Shown: one piece after another, positions 35,990-49,311 of the stretch
Numbering within the stretch: position 1 is the first letter of the stretch
Layout: every line of letters begins with the position of its first letter
Assembly (NCBI RefSeq): GCF_963676685.1
Contig: NC_092349.1
Coordinates: forward strand, 55,969,431-56,033,430
DNA length: 64,000 bases
Reading direction: 5' to 3'
Origin: Mytilus edulis
Lineage: Eukaryota; Mollusca; Bivalvia; Mytilida; Mytilidae
Notes under the pieces: model-generated
The model's database searches: none
Told to the model about the DNA's origin: nothing
The model's input: the letters and a program-made list of their open reading frames with translations, nothing else
Translations under genes and position numbers: made by a program

Positions 35990-37730
35990 ACTTTTACAAC
36001 AAATTGTCAAATTGATACACGTTCAGAAGAAAAAGCACAAAAAATATGATATACAGTAACACAGTACAGCTACTGCATACTTTGGACTTAGGACAGGTAT
36101 ATACATAATATCGCGGTGTTTAAAATTTTAGCGGGCTCCCAACCCGCTCCTTGCTTTCATCTGGGCGGCAGTGCAGCAGCTTAACACAAAAGAACAAACT
36201 ATAAATATCAGTAAAAACAACTTGACTCATCAGATGAATACAATGCAAAATAGTCTACTCCCATAAACAACACAGAAAATCGATCTGTAAGTTTTGCATT
36301 TACTGGTATTTCCAAACTAATAGAAAATTCTAATGAAATTCTACTGCCAATGTTCGTCTAAATTTGTGACAGTCAGTCAGTACCAACACTTACAGATCTA
36401 TGCAATGACCTATTTTATCAAAGTACAAAGTTGCATGAAAAGTAATCGAAACAAATTTTAAATATTTTTACAACTGTTTCGAGGAGAACAAACATACAAC
36501 ACGTGTTTTAATGTTTATGACAAAACCTAAATAGAAATAGTATTCAATCGTAGAAAAATCATTAAAGGTAATATATTCTATCATGCATAGATCTTATTAC
36601 TTGGCTAGGTTTGGCAAAACGTCCTTTTAAACTATACTTATCATTTTAATGTTTAGTTTATGTTTACGATTTAAAAAACATTGGGCTCGAGCATCACTGA
36701 AGAGATATACAACATCAGTATATGCATCGGATGTAGTAGAATTGTGTTCGTTTAATAGGATTACCACTGCATGTATTCATGTATATTACAATACATCTAA
36801 AGCAACATTATTTTCAAAGCACTGACACATATGCGCATGTTGCATATCATTTTAAGCAGTAATATTATTTGCAAATTATTTAAATGTTTTTATAAAGTAT
36901 AAAGCTTACTGCTGCATCCAACCATTAAACAATGTGAGCTTATCGAGGCAACAAGACAAATTTTTAAAAGCATTTGGAAGGGAGAAGACCAAAGATTAAA
37001 CTTTTCCAAAAGACATAAATATATTTCTAAATATATTAGGAATTACTATATATTTCCACACTTTTTTTATCATGAACTTAAAGTAATGTATTTTATCGAT
37101 TCCTGAAAGCTCCTGTGCATTTTATTTGGGCTTGATACGGGTGATGTGTGACGTCGTCAAAGTCACATGATGACTGCTATAGTTGGATATGCATGACTTA
37201 TGATATTTTACTATAAACTAAGTACAGTACCAGGAATTTCAAAGTGCAACTATCCTTTTTCACATTTTGATTGCGCTACTGATAACGTTACTTATTTAGT
37301 GCTTTGTTTTATGTAACTTTATTTATTGCTTTTGATGTAAATGTTGAGACGGATGTCATATCAATATAAAATCAAAGTACTGAAGTACTGAACATCAGAG
37401 GACCTCAAGTTATGTTGAATTATTGATAAATGACAGGTGTTTATATAATACCTGCCAGACAGAAACGTTAACCTTACTATATAGTACAAATAATATAATT
37501 TGCTATCATATCTGAGATACTGACTTGAACTAGGAAACTGTACGTGGTCAAATGAGAACTATTAGATTGGCATTATGACCATATAGTTGCACAAATACAA
37601 AAATTATTAGCGTATAACTTGTAATAGAGAATCAACAAAGCAAACAATTCTTCGAGTAGCTATATAGTCACTCACTGAACTATGAAAAACAGGTTCAAGA
37701 CAATCATATTAAAACAAATAAATTGTAATA
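35990..37730. other. Intergenic, no supported gene
   Basis: AT-rich; no coding or repeat structure recognised. Confidence 0.4.
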
Positions 37731-37734
37731 TTGG

Positions 37735-37942
37735 GACTGAAGATACCAGATGAACAGCAAACTCATAAATCGAAAATAAACTTACAATTCCATGAATATA
37801 ACTGAATAAGACATGCAGACAAATGAAAGCACAATAGAAACAACATAGAAAACTAAAGACTGAGCAACACGAACCCCACCAAAACTTTATCACTTGGGGG
37901 TGATCTCAGTTGCTCCGGATGGGTAAGCAGATCCTGCTCTAC
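37735..37942 (-). repeat. F1 repeat, diverged copy
   Basis: Contains gaagataccaga, aactcataaatcgaaaataaac, caacatagaaaactaaagac and ggtaagcagatcctgctc in the antisense order of the family. Confidence 0.75.
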
Positions 37943-38429
37943 AAATGTCATTTATTAACAATGTTTGTACATGTAGTATCTAGGTTTTCTGAAACATTTA
38001 GATTTGGATCAATTGTAAATTAAATGGATGTTCACACAGCAAGGTTACTATCCCTTATTCTAGATTTTTGTTGCAGTCAACAAAAACATTTTAAATGTTC
38101 AAAAATAGCTTCACTGAGTTATCTTGGTTTCATTGTAAGTACAGTCAATCATTTATTCATTATATTTTTTTTTAAATCAGCAGCTATACATGTACATTGT
38201 AAATTCTAACTATTAAATTGTTCATTGTAAATATTACAATGTATTATATGTAGATAGCCTTTCGCTAATGATGGTATTTTTGTTAATTGAATTTCACAAC
38301 ATCTGGATAGTTTTTCAACTGTTAGTCTTTTTTTTATTTTGTTCTGGATTTAATACTTTGGATACCACTGGTTTTAGCAGTGAGAATATTTTGCACAATA
38401 CATATAGAACACAACTACCATGTGAATGT

Positions 38430-38700
38430 GTCAGTCCTTAGTAAGAAGCCTATAAATCAGGGCTTGTACTTTTTTGGTGTATATCTTGATTTTCAGTTTG
38501 TTTGTTGGTGTGGCCATTAGTTTTCTTGTATATTGTTTAACATTTGTCATTTCATGGCTATGTCTAACTGATTTATGTATAGGTTTTTTTTCTGATTGGA
38601 AAAATGTTGTTTGGTAAGCTTTATTTCTTTTTCATCATTTTGTCTAGAGCTGGTGTCTGATTACCAATCATACCTCCCTTTTCGTTTCTTTTTTTATGAA
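38430..38700 (+). repeat. F2-like repeat, diverged copy
   Basis: Shares gtgtcagtccttagtaagaa-type start, cattagttttcttg, and the ending ccaatcatacctccctt with the F2 family, but with many substitutions. Confidence 0.5.
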
Positions 38701-41181
38701 TAATGACAACAGTTTGGTTTTAATTTTCATTTTTGTATGTACATTTTAAAACAACATAAAACAGTATACATGTATAATGTCATTCCATCATAAATATTGG
38801 TCATTGTTGGTATATATTTATCTTTAAGCTTAACAATGTACTGTGAAAGATCTATCTTCTAACAGATACTTAGTATTATGGTTATTGTGAAACCACTGAT
38901 TCAAAGGACAAGGTTCACTTATTGCCCAAAATGGCCTAAAATATAAGCAGTTACTTTACCATAAAACCATAAAAGTTCACAATTTTGGTTCGTAAATGGG
39001 TCTATTTCAAAAGTCTTAACACTCAATAAATCAGTTCTTTTCATAATAGTACATTTTATGTTTCAAATTTGTCAAAATGTGATGATTTTGGACAATGTTC
39101 AAACCTGAAAGCCTTAAACCTTTAGGACTAAAGATTTGGCCGCCACCTACCATCCAAAATGTTTTGTAACCAAAAGAATCCAAATCTGATATATACAATT
39201 CATCAATTTAAATTTTTTTGGATCTTGGATGGCAGCCAAGGCTAATTATGCCAAAAACAGTTAAAGTATTACCATAGTTATCTGTGGTATAATTTTCACA
39301 ATTATTCAATGGTTTTGTTGTGTATGATTTTCGAAAAGAAAAATAAAGATGGCAAAACCTGAACGAGGCCGCCTGATTTTTTTAAGTGACATATGAACAA
39401 CAGAGTCAGTGTGGGGCCACTAAGCTAAACTGCCCGCTTTGTACCAGTCAATATAAATGATTGCCTAGGGTGGGAATCGAACCCACCTACACCAACAATG
39501 TTGTCCCTATATTTTCAAATGAACAAAAAATTGTCAAGAACAAATTAAAAAAAATGTAAAAATGTGTTAAAATTTAATTATCAAATTATACATGAAAATA
39601 TAGGTTGATTTTCGGTGATTCAGATGTCTACTTAGATTGTAGTCCCATAGGCTTCACTGTACAGCTACATGAATATACAGCGTAAAAAAGTTTAAAATTT
39701 CAGAGGCAGATTTTTTTTTTATATAGTTTTACCCAAAATGTTGACTTGCTAGACCCCTCTCCCTTTAAAAATCCTGGATTCTCATCCGATTTGATATAAA
39801 TCTAAACTAATAACAAAGTTAGCTGAACATTTTGTTTAAATTATCTAGAATATACATGTACATGTGATTTTAATTGTGGATATTTTAAATCCCTGTTAAC
39901 TAATGCGTGAATTGGGCTTCTGGTACATACTAAAACATGGAATTATTCATCCAAAGTCACAGAAAGATTCCTGAGATTTAAATTTCCACAGAAAAAAAAT
40001 TAACAATAAAAATTTAAACATTTCGAACATTTAACATTTTGATAAAATAAAATAATACACTAACCCTTTGCCATGTTGCAGTTCCACCTTTAAACTAGAG
40101 TTCCCGAAAACTTAAAATATATCTTGCAGTCATATGCACTGCAGCAGAACATCCAATTTCTTTTCTCTCTAACGTAACCCGTCACCAATGTATATGCACA
40201 TCCATCGCTGTGGAAAAATCTTGTCTAACCACCCAATTTTGAACTTGTTTTCTTTTGTGGAATGAGCACTGTTGAATAGTTTTAAGTTTTAAATTTGTCT
40301 GTGGCAAATAATTATAAGAGTTATAGAAATATTATTAAAAAGATAAAAATATTTGCACATTTAAATGAACATGATGCATTTTTTACTATATTGATAAGAG
40401 TGACACAATCAAAATTTTAAAATTATCTCGGGTTTTTTTGGTGATAATAATCACTGTACATGTATATAATTATATACATTATATATATCATATGTATATA
40501 CTAACATTCAAAAGCCATATTAATGTTTATTAATATTTATATATAAACTGAAATCAATTTCGTGATGAACAGAAACTTACATACAGACAGCCAGAGGTAA
40601 CTGTTACATTGAATGCCACCAATGGCTTAGCGAAAGGGGCATTAACATTGTACCATGTGTAATGACTAGTAAGGATGCATTGGGACTGAGAACAGCATTA
40701 TTCATGCATTACTAATTAGTAGTTTATAGCATACATTTTAAAGTACTCATGTATATGTGTAAACAAATGTCTAATTACTAAAATTTTATATGGATAAGGT
40801 TATACAATTAAATACTGCTCAGCAGTGCTGTAGTGTATGATTAGCACATGTCATCAAATTATCATACAATTTCTACGATACACGTACATGCAGTCTCCAC
40901 GCTGAGTGGCAGCCAAGGCTTTTAAAATTGTTCTCGGGCCTGTAAAAATCACATCTACAGGCCAACAGATTCTAACTAAAAAATTTCAAAAATTGAGCTC
41001 CGGGCCTGTAGAGTTAACAGTTCATCATGAAGACTGTACACGTCATGTATTGTCAAAATTATACAATACTTCTAGGAAGACATAAAAAACAGGACAGTTA
41101 CTCTATATCTATCATGTTTATATCTCAAAGACTGTACATGCTGTAAGGATTCTCCCAATATATCTTTAGGCTAGTAAGTTA
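38701..41181. other. Intergenic, no supported gene
   Basis: AT-rich. A B-box-like ggttcgattcc is present on the minus strand near 39477-39487 without a complete tRNA or SINE head. A 20-bp perfect palindrome (tgtatataattatataca core) sits at 40460-40479. Confidence 0.4.
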
Positions 41182-41272
41182 GGTACGGACTTACAGGTAC
41201 TTGTTTCTGTCAATGAGGGGTTTGATAGTAAACCCCACATTGACAGAAACAATTGCCTGTGTACCGCCACTT
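41182..41272. repeat. Long hairpin upstream of the LINE ORF1
   Basis: Arms 41201-41223 and 41230-41252 pair with one mismatch around the loop gatagt; imperfect pairing continues outward to about 41182 and 41272. It ends about 25 bp before the ORF1 remnant. Confidence 0.8.
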
Positions 41273-41298
41273 ACATGTATGGTAATTCAGTATTATAA

Positions 41299-43433
41299 AA
41301 TGAGAATAGCTACAAATGCCCAATATGCAGAGAAGAATCAGAAAATAACACAATAGCCTGTGACGAATGTAATGAATGGTTCCACTACACCTGTATAAAG
41401 CTCACAGAAATGGAGATACGTAAGATTGATCGAGACATACCATACATCTGTGATATATGTAATGACGAGGCTCTCTTTATGAGCACAATCACAAAACCTG
41501 ACAGAGAATCCAATCAACATCAAGCTTCTAATCAACAACCATCCAAATTTGTAAAGTTACAACAGCAACCAACAAATGCTATAGTAATAGAAGACAAGAG
41601 TGAAAACAATGAAACTCGACAAACAACCAACCTGGATTTACCAATTATAGAACTAGACAATGATGAGGAAACTCAGAGTGCCTTGTACAGGACAGAAATA
41701 ATATCATTAGAGAAACAAAAAAGAGAACAGCAAGCCTTGAACAGAAACATACTCAAATGGATAGTAACAATCCTGAGGGAGAATCAGATATTATGAATAG
41801 ACCATCTCGGCACCAAATAGAGGAGCAAACCTCAGTAAAACAGCCATTAGAAAATGCTAGTGTAAATACATATGAGAATAATAGAAATATAGATAAACAG
41901 AACCAGAAACAACCGGTTAAATAACGCAACAGGAAAAACCGAAAATTGGAACTAGAACAGATAGCCTACATAAACTCATTAGAACAGCGTATTAAGAATC
42001 AAGACAAGACAATAGATTTACTTAAGAAAAACATGGAGATCATGCAAAATAATGGACAGCCAACAGATAACATTAATAACATGAATAGGCAACCAAATAT
42101 AGAACAAGGTAATCCGAATAGAAGCAATATAGATCAAATGAGAGATGAGCTTGAAAAACAGATAAGACAAGAAATGCAGGGTCAAATGATGGAAATGAGG
42201 CTAAAGCAGCTAGGAAGTCAGATGGTCCAATTCATGTGTCTTAACACATCCATCACAACCCAAATGATGATACAGTCTCAAAAAGACCCCACTCATTCAC
42301 ATAGAGGAGAAAGACATAATGATAATTACAACCAGTTACAACATCATCATGCCATGGAACAATCTAGAATATATCAAGAATTGAGGCCAAGTCAATTTCG
42401 TCAAAATGACCCAAGATGGTATAACGCTGGGCAAAATGATCCAAGATGGTATGACTCTGAACAAAACCAACAGCAAACAGATCCACAAGGGTATAACTCT
42501 AGACAAAATCAACATCAAACTGATCCCAGAGTGTATAACTATGGACACAGCCAACATCAAACTGATCCAAGAGGGTATATCTCTGAGCAATTGTTTCATC
42601 AAAATGACCAAAAATATAACTCTGGACATTTTAGACATCAAACAGATCCAGGAGAGCATAACTATGGACAAATCCAACACCAAACTGATCCAAGAGGGGA
42701 TATCTATGGACGAATCCTACATCAAAATGACCAAAGAAGGTATATCTATAGACAAAATCAACATCAAATGGATCCAAGAGGGTATAACTCTGGACAAATC
42801 CAACATCAAACAGAGCCAAAAGGGTATAACTTTGGACAAAACCAAAAACAACATCAAAATGATCCAAGAGGGTATACATTTATTTCAGGGCAAAGCCAAA
42901 CTCACCAAAATCATCCGAAAGGATTTAACTCTGGACCACATCTACAATAACAACAAAAAGACCAAAGAGGGTATAACTACGAACAAAATCGGCATCTCCA
43001 AAATGATCCAAGAGGGTATAACTCTGAACAACAACATCACCAAAATGTGGCAATAGGGTTTAACTCTGAAAAAAGTCGACATCAAAATGATACCTATACT
43101 AAGGGACAAAATCAATCTTACTTAAACAGTCACCTCCAATCTCATTCAAGACGAGACCAAGTCATTCAAACTGATCCAAAACACTCCAACCCAGTGCACC
43201 AAAATGATCTACTACGACAAGATATGCAGAGAGCTCCACCACCACCCTATCAACAAAATAGTCATCACTACTACCATAATAGAATATCAATGGGGAGACA
43301 CAGTGATAATGGGCAAAGAAAAGAGAAGTCCAACTCCGAAATTAGCTCAAGTCCGCTAAGACATGCCGAAATAGAAATTAAAATGGCCGAAGCAATTGAT
43401 CAACTTACAAATCCAGAATCTCTGCTAAATTAA
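41299..43433 (+). pseudogene. LINE ORF1 remnant: PHD finger, coiled coil and 14-residue Q/N repeats
   Basis: From 41311 the frame encodes a PHD-type zinc finger: CPIC…C-x2-C…WFHYTC…CDIC, C4HC3 spacing, as in ORF1 of CR1-like LINEs. A frameshift near 41770 leads to a second frame running to 43433 with two in-frame TAA stops (41922 and 42948). This frame holds a Lys/Glu/Gln-rich probable coiled coil (about 41946-42250) and then ~17 imperfect repeats of a 14-residue unit close to QTDPRGYNSGQNQH (42400-43080). A PPPPY segment lies near 43245. ORF1 proteins bind element RNA; the Q/N array could promote self-association (inference). No ATG was found in frame upstream of the PHD finger because a stop lies at 41296. 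Confidence 0.75.
42400..43080 (+). repeat. Coding 42-bp minisatellite in LINE ORF1
   Basis: About 17 diverged units whose translation alternates Q-[TN]-D-P-R-G-Y-N-S/Y-G-Q-N-Q-H. Most length changes between units are multiples of three, so the frame is kept over most of the array, which implies the repeat was translated while it expanded. Confidence 0.85.
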
Positions 43434-43653
43434 GAACAAAACCTAAAAGAAACACCAACAATTACTGCAACTCCTAACAATGAAATAACAGTTCCTAATA
43501 ATCAACATGTTGACCATCCTTCAATGAACCTTCCTCAACATACAACAGAAGACGAAAAGCAAAAACAACAGCATTTTTTAGGGAAAAAGGCCAACCAAAG
43601 GAACCACCAGACATCCAAGAACTAGGACAGGAGACCGAAATACTACTGAGACA

Positions 43654-46600
43654 ATGCTAGATATTGTCTCAATGAACATTGAGGGAATCAAAGGCAACAA
43701 GGTATATCTGAAAGAACATTTAAAAACAAACTCAATCCTATGCCTACAAGAACATTGGTTACACGGATATGAATCCGTAGCACTAAAAAACATTCTGCCA
43801 GACAGTGACTATCATATCTCGAGCTTTGATGATAATCAAATTAATTTGGAAATACAAAGAAGAAGGGGGAAAGGGGGAGTTATAACCATATGGCCTCAAT
43901 CAATCTCGCATAAGGTCAGGAAGCTATAAAAAGAAGAAAGAATAATAGTCACTGAAATTCAATCTGAAACAGTTAAAATCATACTAGTTAACAACTATAT
44001 GCCAACAATGGCAACAGGATCAGACAAAGAGTACAGAGAACATCTTGATAACATTACGTCAATGATTGATAAATATGAGCAAACACACAATGTGGTCATA
44101 ATGGGTGGTTTGAATGGAACACTCATGCCAAGTAAAAATAATAACCATGACAAACTACTAAAGAACTTTTGCAGTCAGCATCAGCTAAAGCATACACTTA
44201 GAAATGCTCACAAACCGACGTTTTACCACCATAATGGAAATTCAACCTCGCAGATAGATTACATCCTAGAAAATATCAGAGGCAATAATCTTTTGGATTC
44301 AACAATTATGGACCAAAATCAACTTAACAGTTCAGCACATGTACCAGTAAAGGCAAAAACCAACCTGATTGTTAAGGGAAAAACTAAGATTAACAGCACA
44401 ACAAGCAAAAAGAAAACTATTCTGAAACGGGAAGAAACAAACATCGAAAACTACCAACAAAAAGTTAATCAAGTAAGGAAGAAGAATGAAATGCAAAACG
44501 AAACTGATGTACAACAACAAGCAATTAATATCATAGACATTTTACAAGAAGCTACTGAAATGAGTGTTGTCAAGAAAATAGTTGCCCTGAAAGGACCAAA
44601 GTGGAAAGCCTCACCAAAAGTAAAGGAATGTATAGAAAAGAACAAAAAAACATTCTATGCATGGAAGCAAAAAGATAGACCAAAGAATGAAGGAAATACA
44701 GAATATCAAGAAATGAAAAAACACAAAAGAGAGCTAAGGAAACAAATAAGAAAAGAAGATCATATGGATAAACAAAACTTTTATAACAAACTAATGAATA
44801 AACCTGATTCAAAAGCCTTTCATAGACTGATCAGTAGAAACAAACATGAATCCAAAGATGCAAACTCCAAAGTGATAAAGAATGAAAATGAAGAAGAAAT
44901 CATGAATCAAGAAGAACAGTCACGTATATTTGCAGATTACTATGAAAAGCTAGCAGTTCCTTCAAATGAGGAGCACTATGACGAAGAATACCTAGAGGAT
45001 AGGAAGCATAGGCTGGAGCTAATGAACAACATTATTAAACATCAAATAGATACCTGTAACATTACAACATTTAGTGAGGAGGAAATAATAAAAGCTGTAG
45101 GCAAGCTCAACCCAGGAAAAACAGCAGATAAATACTCACTCACAGCAGAACATTTCATCTATGCAGGTAAAAGCATAAGCCAAAATGTAATGTCTCTATT
45201 TAATAACATAATGCTTACAGGAGAAACACCTAAAGGATTCAAAACAGGAATTTTGACACCGGTACACAAAAAAAGGAAAGGACTCCACCCTACCAACAAA
45301 TTATAGGGGAATAACTTTTACATCAGTCCTAGGGAAAGTATTTGAATATGCCTTACTTGACAAAATGATAGATCTTAACAATAACCAATCCGAGCTACAA
45401 TTCGGATTCACTCAAGGACTATCTCCAATTATGGCAGCATTAATAGTTTCAGAGGGCATAGTCCATGCAAAGCAACAAAACCTGAACCTGTTCTTAGCTA
45501 CACTTGACAGTCAGAAAGCATTTGATGTGGTCCACCACATGATTCTCATGGAAAAACTATTCTATGAACTACCATCAGAAATCTGGAGAGTGGTTCAAGA
45601 TTTATATACCAATATGTCATCAAAAATTAAGTGGAACAGCCATCTAAGCAAGCAATTTTCAATAAAGCAAGGAGTAAGACAAGGTGGAGTTTTATCAACC
45701 CATTTATAAAAGTTATGACATGACATTGTTTTAATGACGACAGATGAAACAAAAATCCAGGCAATGCTAAATATTGCCTACAAATTTTCCTGTCAGCATC
45801 GCTACAATATTCATCCAGAAAAGAGTACACTTATCAAAACAGAGAGGATAAAAACCAACCAAACAACAACATCCTATAACTCTGGGAGAAAAACCAATAA
45901 AAGAAGACCAACAGACAACCCATCTTGGCATCATCAGAGCAAGTAAGAACGAAACAAAACTAAATATTCAAGAACATATCAGTGTAGCCAGACGGACACT
46001 ATATACTCTAATTCCTGTTGGACTACATGGACAAGAAGGGCTAAACCCTATAATAGCATACAAGATATATCAAGCTTATGTGCTCCCAAGACTACTATAT
46101 GGATTAGAAGTACTATCACTAAATGCCATCCAAATGTCGGAGTTGAAGCAATTCCACCTCAAAACTCTCAGATGCTTCCAATAATTGCCAATTAAGACAT
46201 CTAGTGCAGCAGTTCACATGCTAATTGGAGCCCTTCCAATTGAGGCAGATTTACACAAAAGACAGTTGAGTCTCTTGTATTCCATATTAGCATCAGAAAA
46301 CACAAAACTGAAAAATGTAATGGAACGACAGATGACCATAAATGCAGGGAACGCTGACAGCTTCTTTTCAAGAGCACAAGAAATCCTGAATTTCTACAAT
46401 CTGCCATCAATAGCAGAATTCAAAGAACATCTGCCCTCAAAAATTCAGTGGAAAAAAGATACTAACAGGAGCATTGCTGAGAAATGGACAAATCTCTAAC
46501 AAAAAGAAATGGAAGAAAAATCTACACTGAAACATTGTAACATCCAAATGCTTAAGATACATGAAGTCCATCTGGTATGGAAAACATTACCTCCAGTAAC

Positions 46601-47060
46601 ATACGAGGTCAAAAAAGCGAATATTAAAGCTAGGTTACTGACAGGAACATACCTATTACAAGAACATGCTCAAAGGTTTAATGGAAATAGTGATGATCAA
46701 AAATGCCTGCTTTGTCAAATAGAACAGGAAGACTTAAAGCATTTCATACTATGATGCCCATCATTAAATGAAAAACGTCAAAATGTGTTTCCTGCACTGA
46801 AACAAGCGATAATATGCAATATAGGCCAGAATAATTGGCAAGAACACTTCGCTGGAAACAAAGAGCTATTAATACAAGTAATTATTGACTCAACCAAAGA
46901 ACGGGAAAATATTCCAATTCTCAACGAAGAAATTTCAACAGAGATAGAAAAAATAAGCAGAAAACTATGCTATGACCTCCATTGTGGAAGAACATTATTA
47001 CACAAAAGGATAGCAGTATCAAAGCAGTCTGAGGCAAAAGACCCCGGGTGCAATGTCTAA
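43654..47060 (+). pseudogene. LINE ORF2 remnant: endonuclease, reverse transcriptase, zinc-knuckle tail
   Basis: Starts MLDIVSMNIEGIKG with the endonuclease motifs MNIEG, LQEHW and QIDYIL. However, the GDxN box reads GGLN and the SDHxPV box reads SAHVPV, so two catalytic Asp residues are gone. An in-frame TAA lies at 43927. A one-base shift in an A run near 45271-45278 precedes the RT domain (NYRGITFTSVLGKVFE, FLATLDSQKAFD, IKQGVRQGGVLS). About 100-150 bp including the YADD box is deleted near 45705-45725, where only DIVLM follows. Further frameshifts lie near 45890 and stops at 46182, 46497 and 46753; the CxxC…H…C tail (CLLCQ…HFIL) is at about 46700-46760. A full-length but long-dead copy. 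Confidence 0.85.
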
Positions 47061-47330
47061 ATAACTATTAATTTTTACCCCCCTTAAAAAACTTAAGTTA
47101 GTTAATTATCAGACACATATCTTACAAGGAAGCTTAAGAGTAAACTTAAATAGACAAAGTAACACAAAAAAGGAATATTCAATATTTTAGATTTTAAAAA
47201 AGCCTAAATTAGTAATGTTTCAGATCAAATCTTTTAGATTTTATAAAAGTTCCATGATTCCATATAATCAACCTCTATTTTAACTGTAGAACAACATTAG
47301 TTTATGAATCTAATAAATGTTTTTAAAACT
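47061..47330 (+). other. LINE 3' UTR or flank
   Basis: AT-rich, with no tail repeat that would mark the exact 3' end of the element. It merges into the tandem repeat RD at 47331. Confidence 0.35.
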
Positions 47331-48012
47331 TTAACTGTAGACCGTATGTATTATTAACTGGAAGAAAAACTAAGGTCATTTATAAGTAAAATACGGATAA
47401 ACAGGTACAAAATTTTAACAAAATTTCCTTCTAGATACTAGCTTTTAATCATAAACAAGCTTCAGTCCAAGCTTGGTACAAATCCAGAATAGTATAAGAA
47501 AGTTACTAAAATTTACAAAAAACTTTAATCACAGAGTGTATGTATTGTATCCTTCCAGAAAACCTAAGTCTATTTATAAGTAAAATACGGAAAAAATGGA
47601 TATTCTTTTTTCAAAATTTACTTCTGGATACTATCTTATGATCAATATATTGTTATGCCTTTTTAATTTATATGGCTCTGATCTGGTTGTAGATTAACAT
47701 CTAAGAAATAGTTAAATTCATGTTTATGATTTGTGTCATTATTGTTTCATTATTGTAACAATTATAAAAATCATTGTAATAAATTGCTTTGCTCTTCATG
47801 GGCCCTTTAATTGGAATAAAAATAGCTTATCTCATCTTATCTTATGATCATAAACAAGCTTCTGTCCAAGTTTGGTAGAAATCCAGAATAGTTTAAGAAA
47901 GTTATTCAAATTTCAAAAACTTTTAACCACAGAGTGAATATTTGTGGACGTCGACGCCGACAGAATGTAGGATCGCTATGTCTCCCTTTTTCGACTAAAG
48001 TCGAAGGCTCGA
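47331..48012 (-). mobile_element. Hairpin-headed tandem repeat RD
   Basis: Units start at about 47331, 47524 and 47923 (tttaa[tc]cacagagtg-like). Without an inserted LINE fragment the period is about 193-199 bp. The right end has a hairpin (ttcgact-aa-agtcgaa, 47990-48005) next to a CG-rich segment (gtggacgtcgacgccgac). Read on the minus strand this gives hairpin head, CG-rich segment, tandem body, as in RA, RB and RC. The 5' part of the last unit includes accaaacttggacagaag on the minus strand. Confidence 0.6.
47645..47837 (+). mobile_element. 5'-truncated LINE insertion with 13-bp target duplication
   Basis: The 193-bp insert interrupts one RD unit. It is bounded by perfect copies of tatcttatgatca at 47632-47644 and 47838-47850, and the RD sequence resumes after it (taaacaagcttctgtcc). 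The insert ends in gggccctttaattgg…aataaaaatagcttatctcatct, a LINE-type 3' end with a short TCATCT-like tail rather than poly(A). Confidence 0.85.
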
Positions 48013-49311
48013 CAAAAATTGTTGTCCTTTTCAGTCATGATCGGATTCCGACAATCTCTAAATGTCACTGTTTTTTGAAAGGCAAGTGATCACATTGAGA
48101 GATCTGAACACGCACCTACATCTGAACTACTAGTTTTTGTTTTGTTTTTCCCCGTCTTTTTCTTTATTTTTGCAAATACTTCAGTGACAAAAACATTTTT
48201 CTATATTAGTTGAATACTCTCTGACAAAACGGACCCTGGTGTGATGGTTACAGTTTAGCACTCTGAAAGATATGTTACTCTACATAAATACATGTATTTG
48301 TGTGTTAAATATTTCTCTTGTCGGTGACTTGTAAAGCCAAATATACAGTGTGGAACTTTTGTTGTTGTGATCATCAATAGGACCAAAATAACTAGACATA
48401 GTGTTTGAAATTCCCATATTGCTATAACGTATGTTTTAATATGCTGGTCGTACAGTTAAATGTAAGCCTTTACAAAGCACTAAAGAAAGTTTGGGTATGA
48501 TTTATTTTATAATACGGTGCTAAATTTTCATTGATTTCGAAAGCAAGCAACCGATGTAAAATTTTGAATACTTCTTACAGTGATTTTTAACTGGCGTTAT
48601 TCTTAATAGCTTTTGATATTTCAACAAATATATGACTACTCTACAAATCACTCGTGTTCATGTATTTGTGCTCCACCTCCACAAAAGATACAGTAAAAAA
48701 GAGGGAAAGAGAGACGTAAGATACCAAAGAAATGTTTTAGGAAAGATGGATGACACTTGGATAATTTCTGTCGTCACATGTGAAATAAATAATATTTAAA
48801 ACACATAAACGGCCAGTGGCAAGTTAAATACATATTCAGAACTAGAACATATTGACTTATGAATTTTGACCCTGCTTTGAATAATCCGACCGGCTGAGCC
48901 GGATAAATACAAATGTGAAATTAAGTTTTGATGAATTGTTTAAACATGTAGTATGGAAGAATATATAGTCATGACGTTTCATGTGATATGAGAAAACTTA
49001 CAGTCGACAGAAACTCCTTGTTCTTGTTTACGTCCCTATGCTGGACAGAAAACTACAAGTTCTGGAAGCTGTACGCTTACATGCTGTTTCTCTTGGTAAT
49101 ACTATATTGTAATTTTTTTCCGGAAAATATACGCTGAATCCCACAAACCGCATCGCGACGATACGCTGCCAACAGCTGGGTTACACTAATGACAGGACGA
49201 TTGCCCGGATTGTGACAGGATATTCACCGGAACTTTCTTGTTATTTGATAGATTATTTTAATATTTGACAAAACTATTTTTTATGAAAATCTAACAACAA
49301 TAGTTTAAAAA
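48013..49311. other. Intergenic, no supported gene
   Basis: No coding segment is recognised. A short trace of F1 (gagggaaagagagacgtaag atacc) lies near 48700-48735. Confidence 0.4.

Noticed and set aside
39455-39500. Possible tRNA on the minus strand (ggtgggttcgattcccacc T-arm-like hairpin)
   Set aside because: No matching acceptor stem, D arm or anticodon arm within a tRNA length; at most an old SINE trace.
42336-42879. Minus-strand and alternate-frame open frames across the LINE ORF1 array
   Set aside because: They mirror the 42-bp repeat in other frames; the Q/N frame agrees with the upstream and downstream ORF1 parts.
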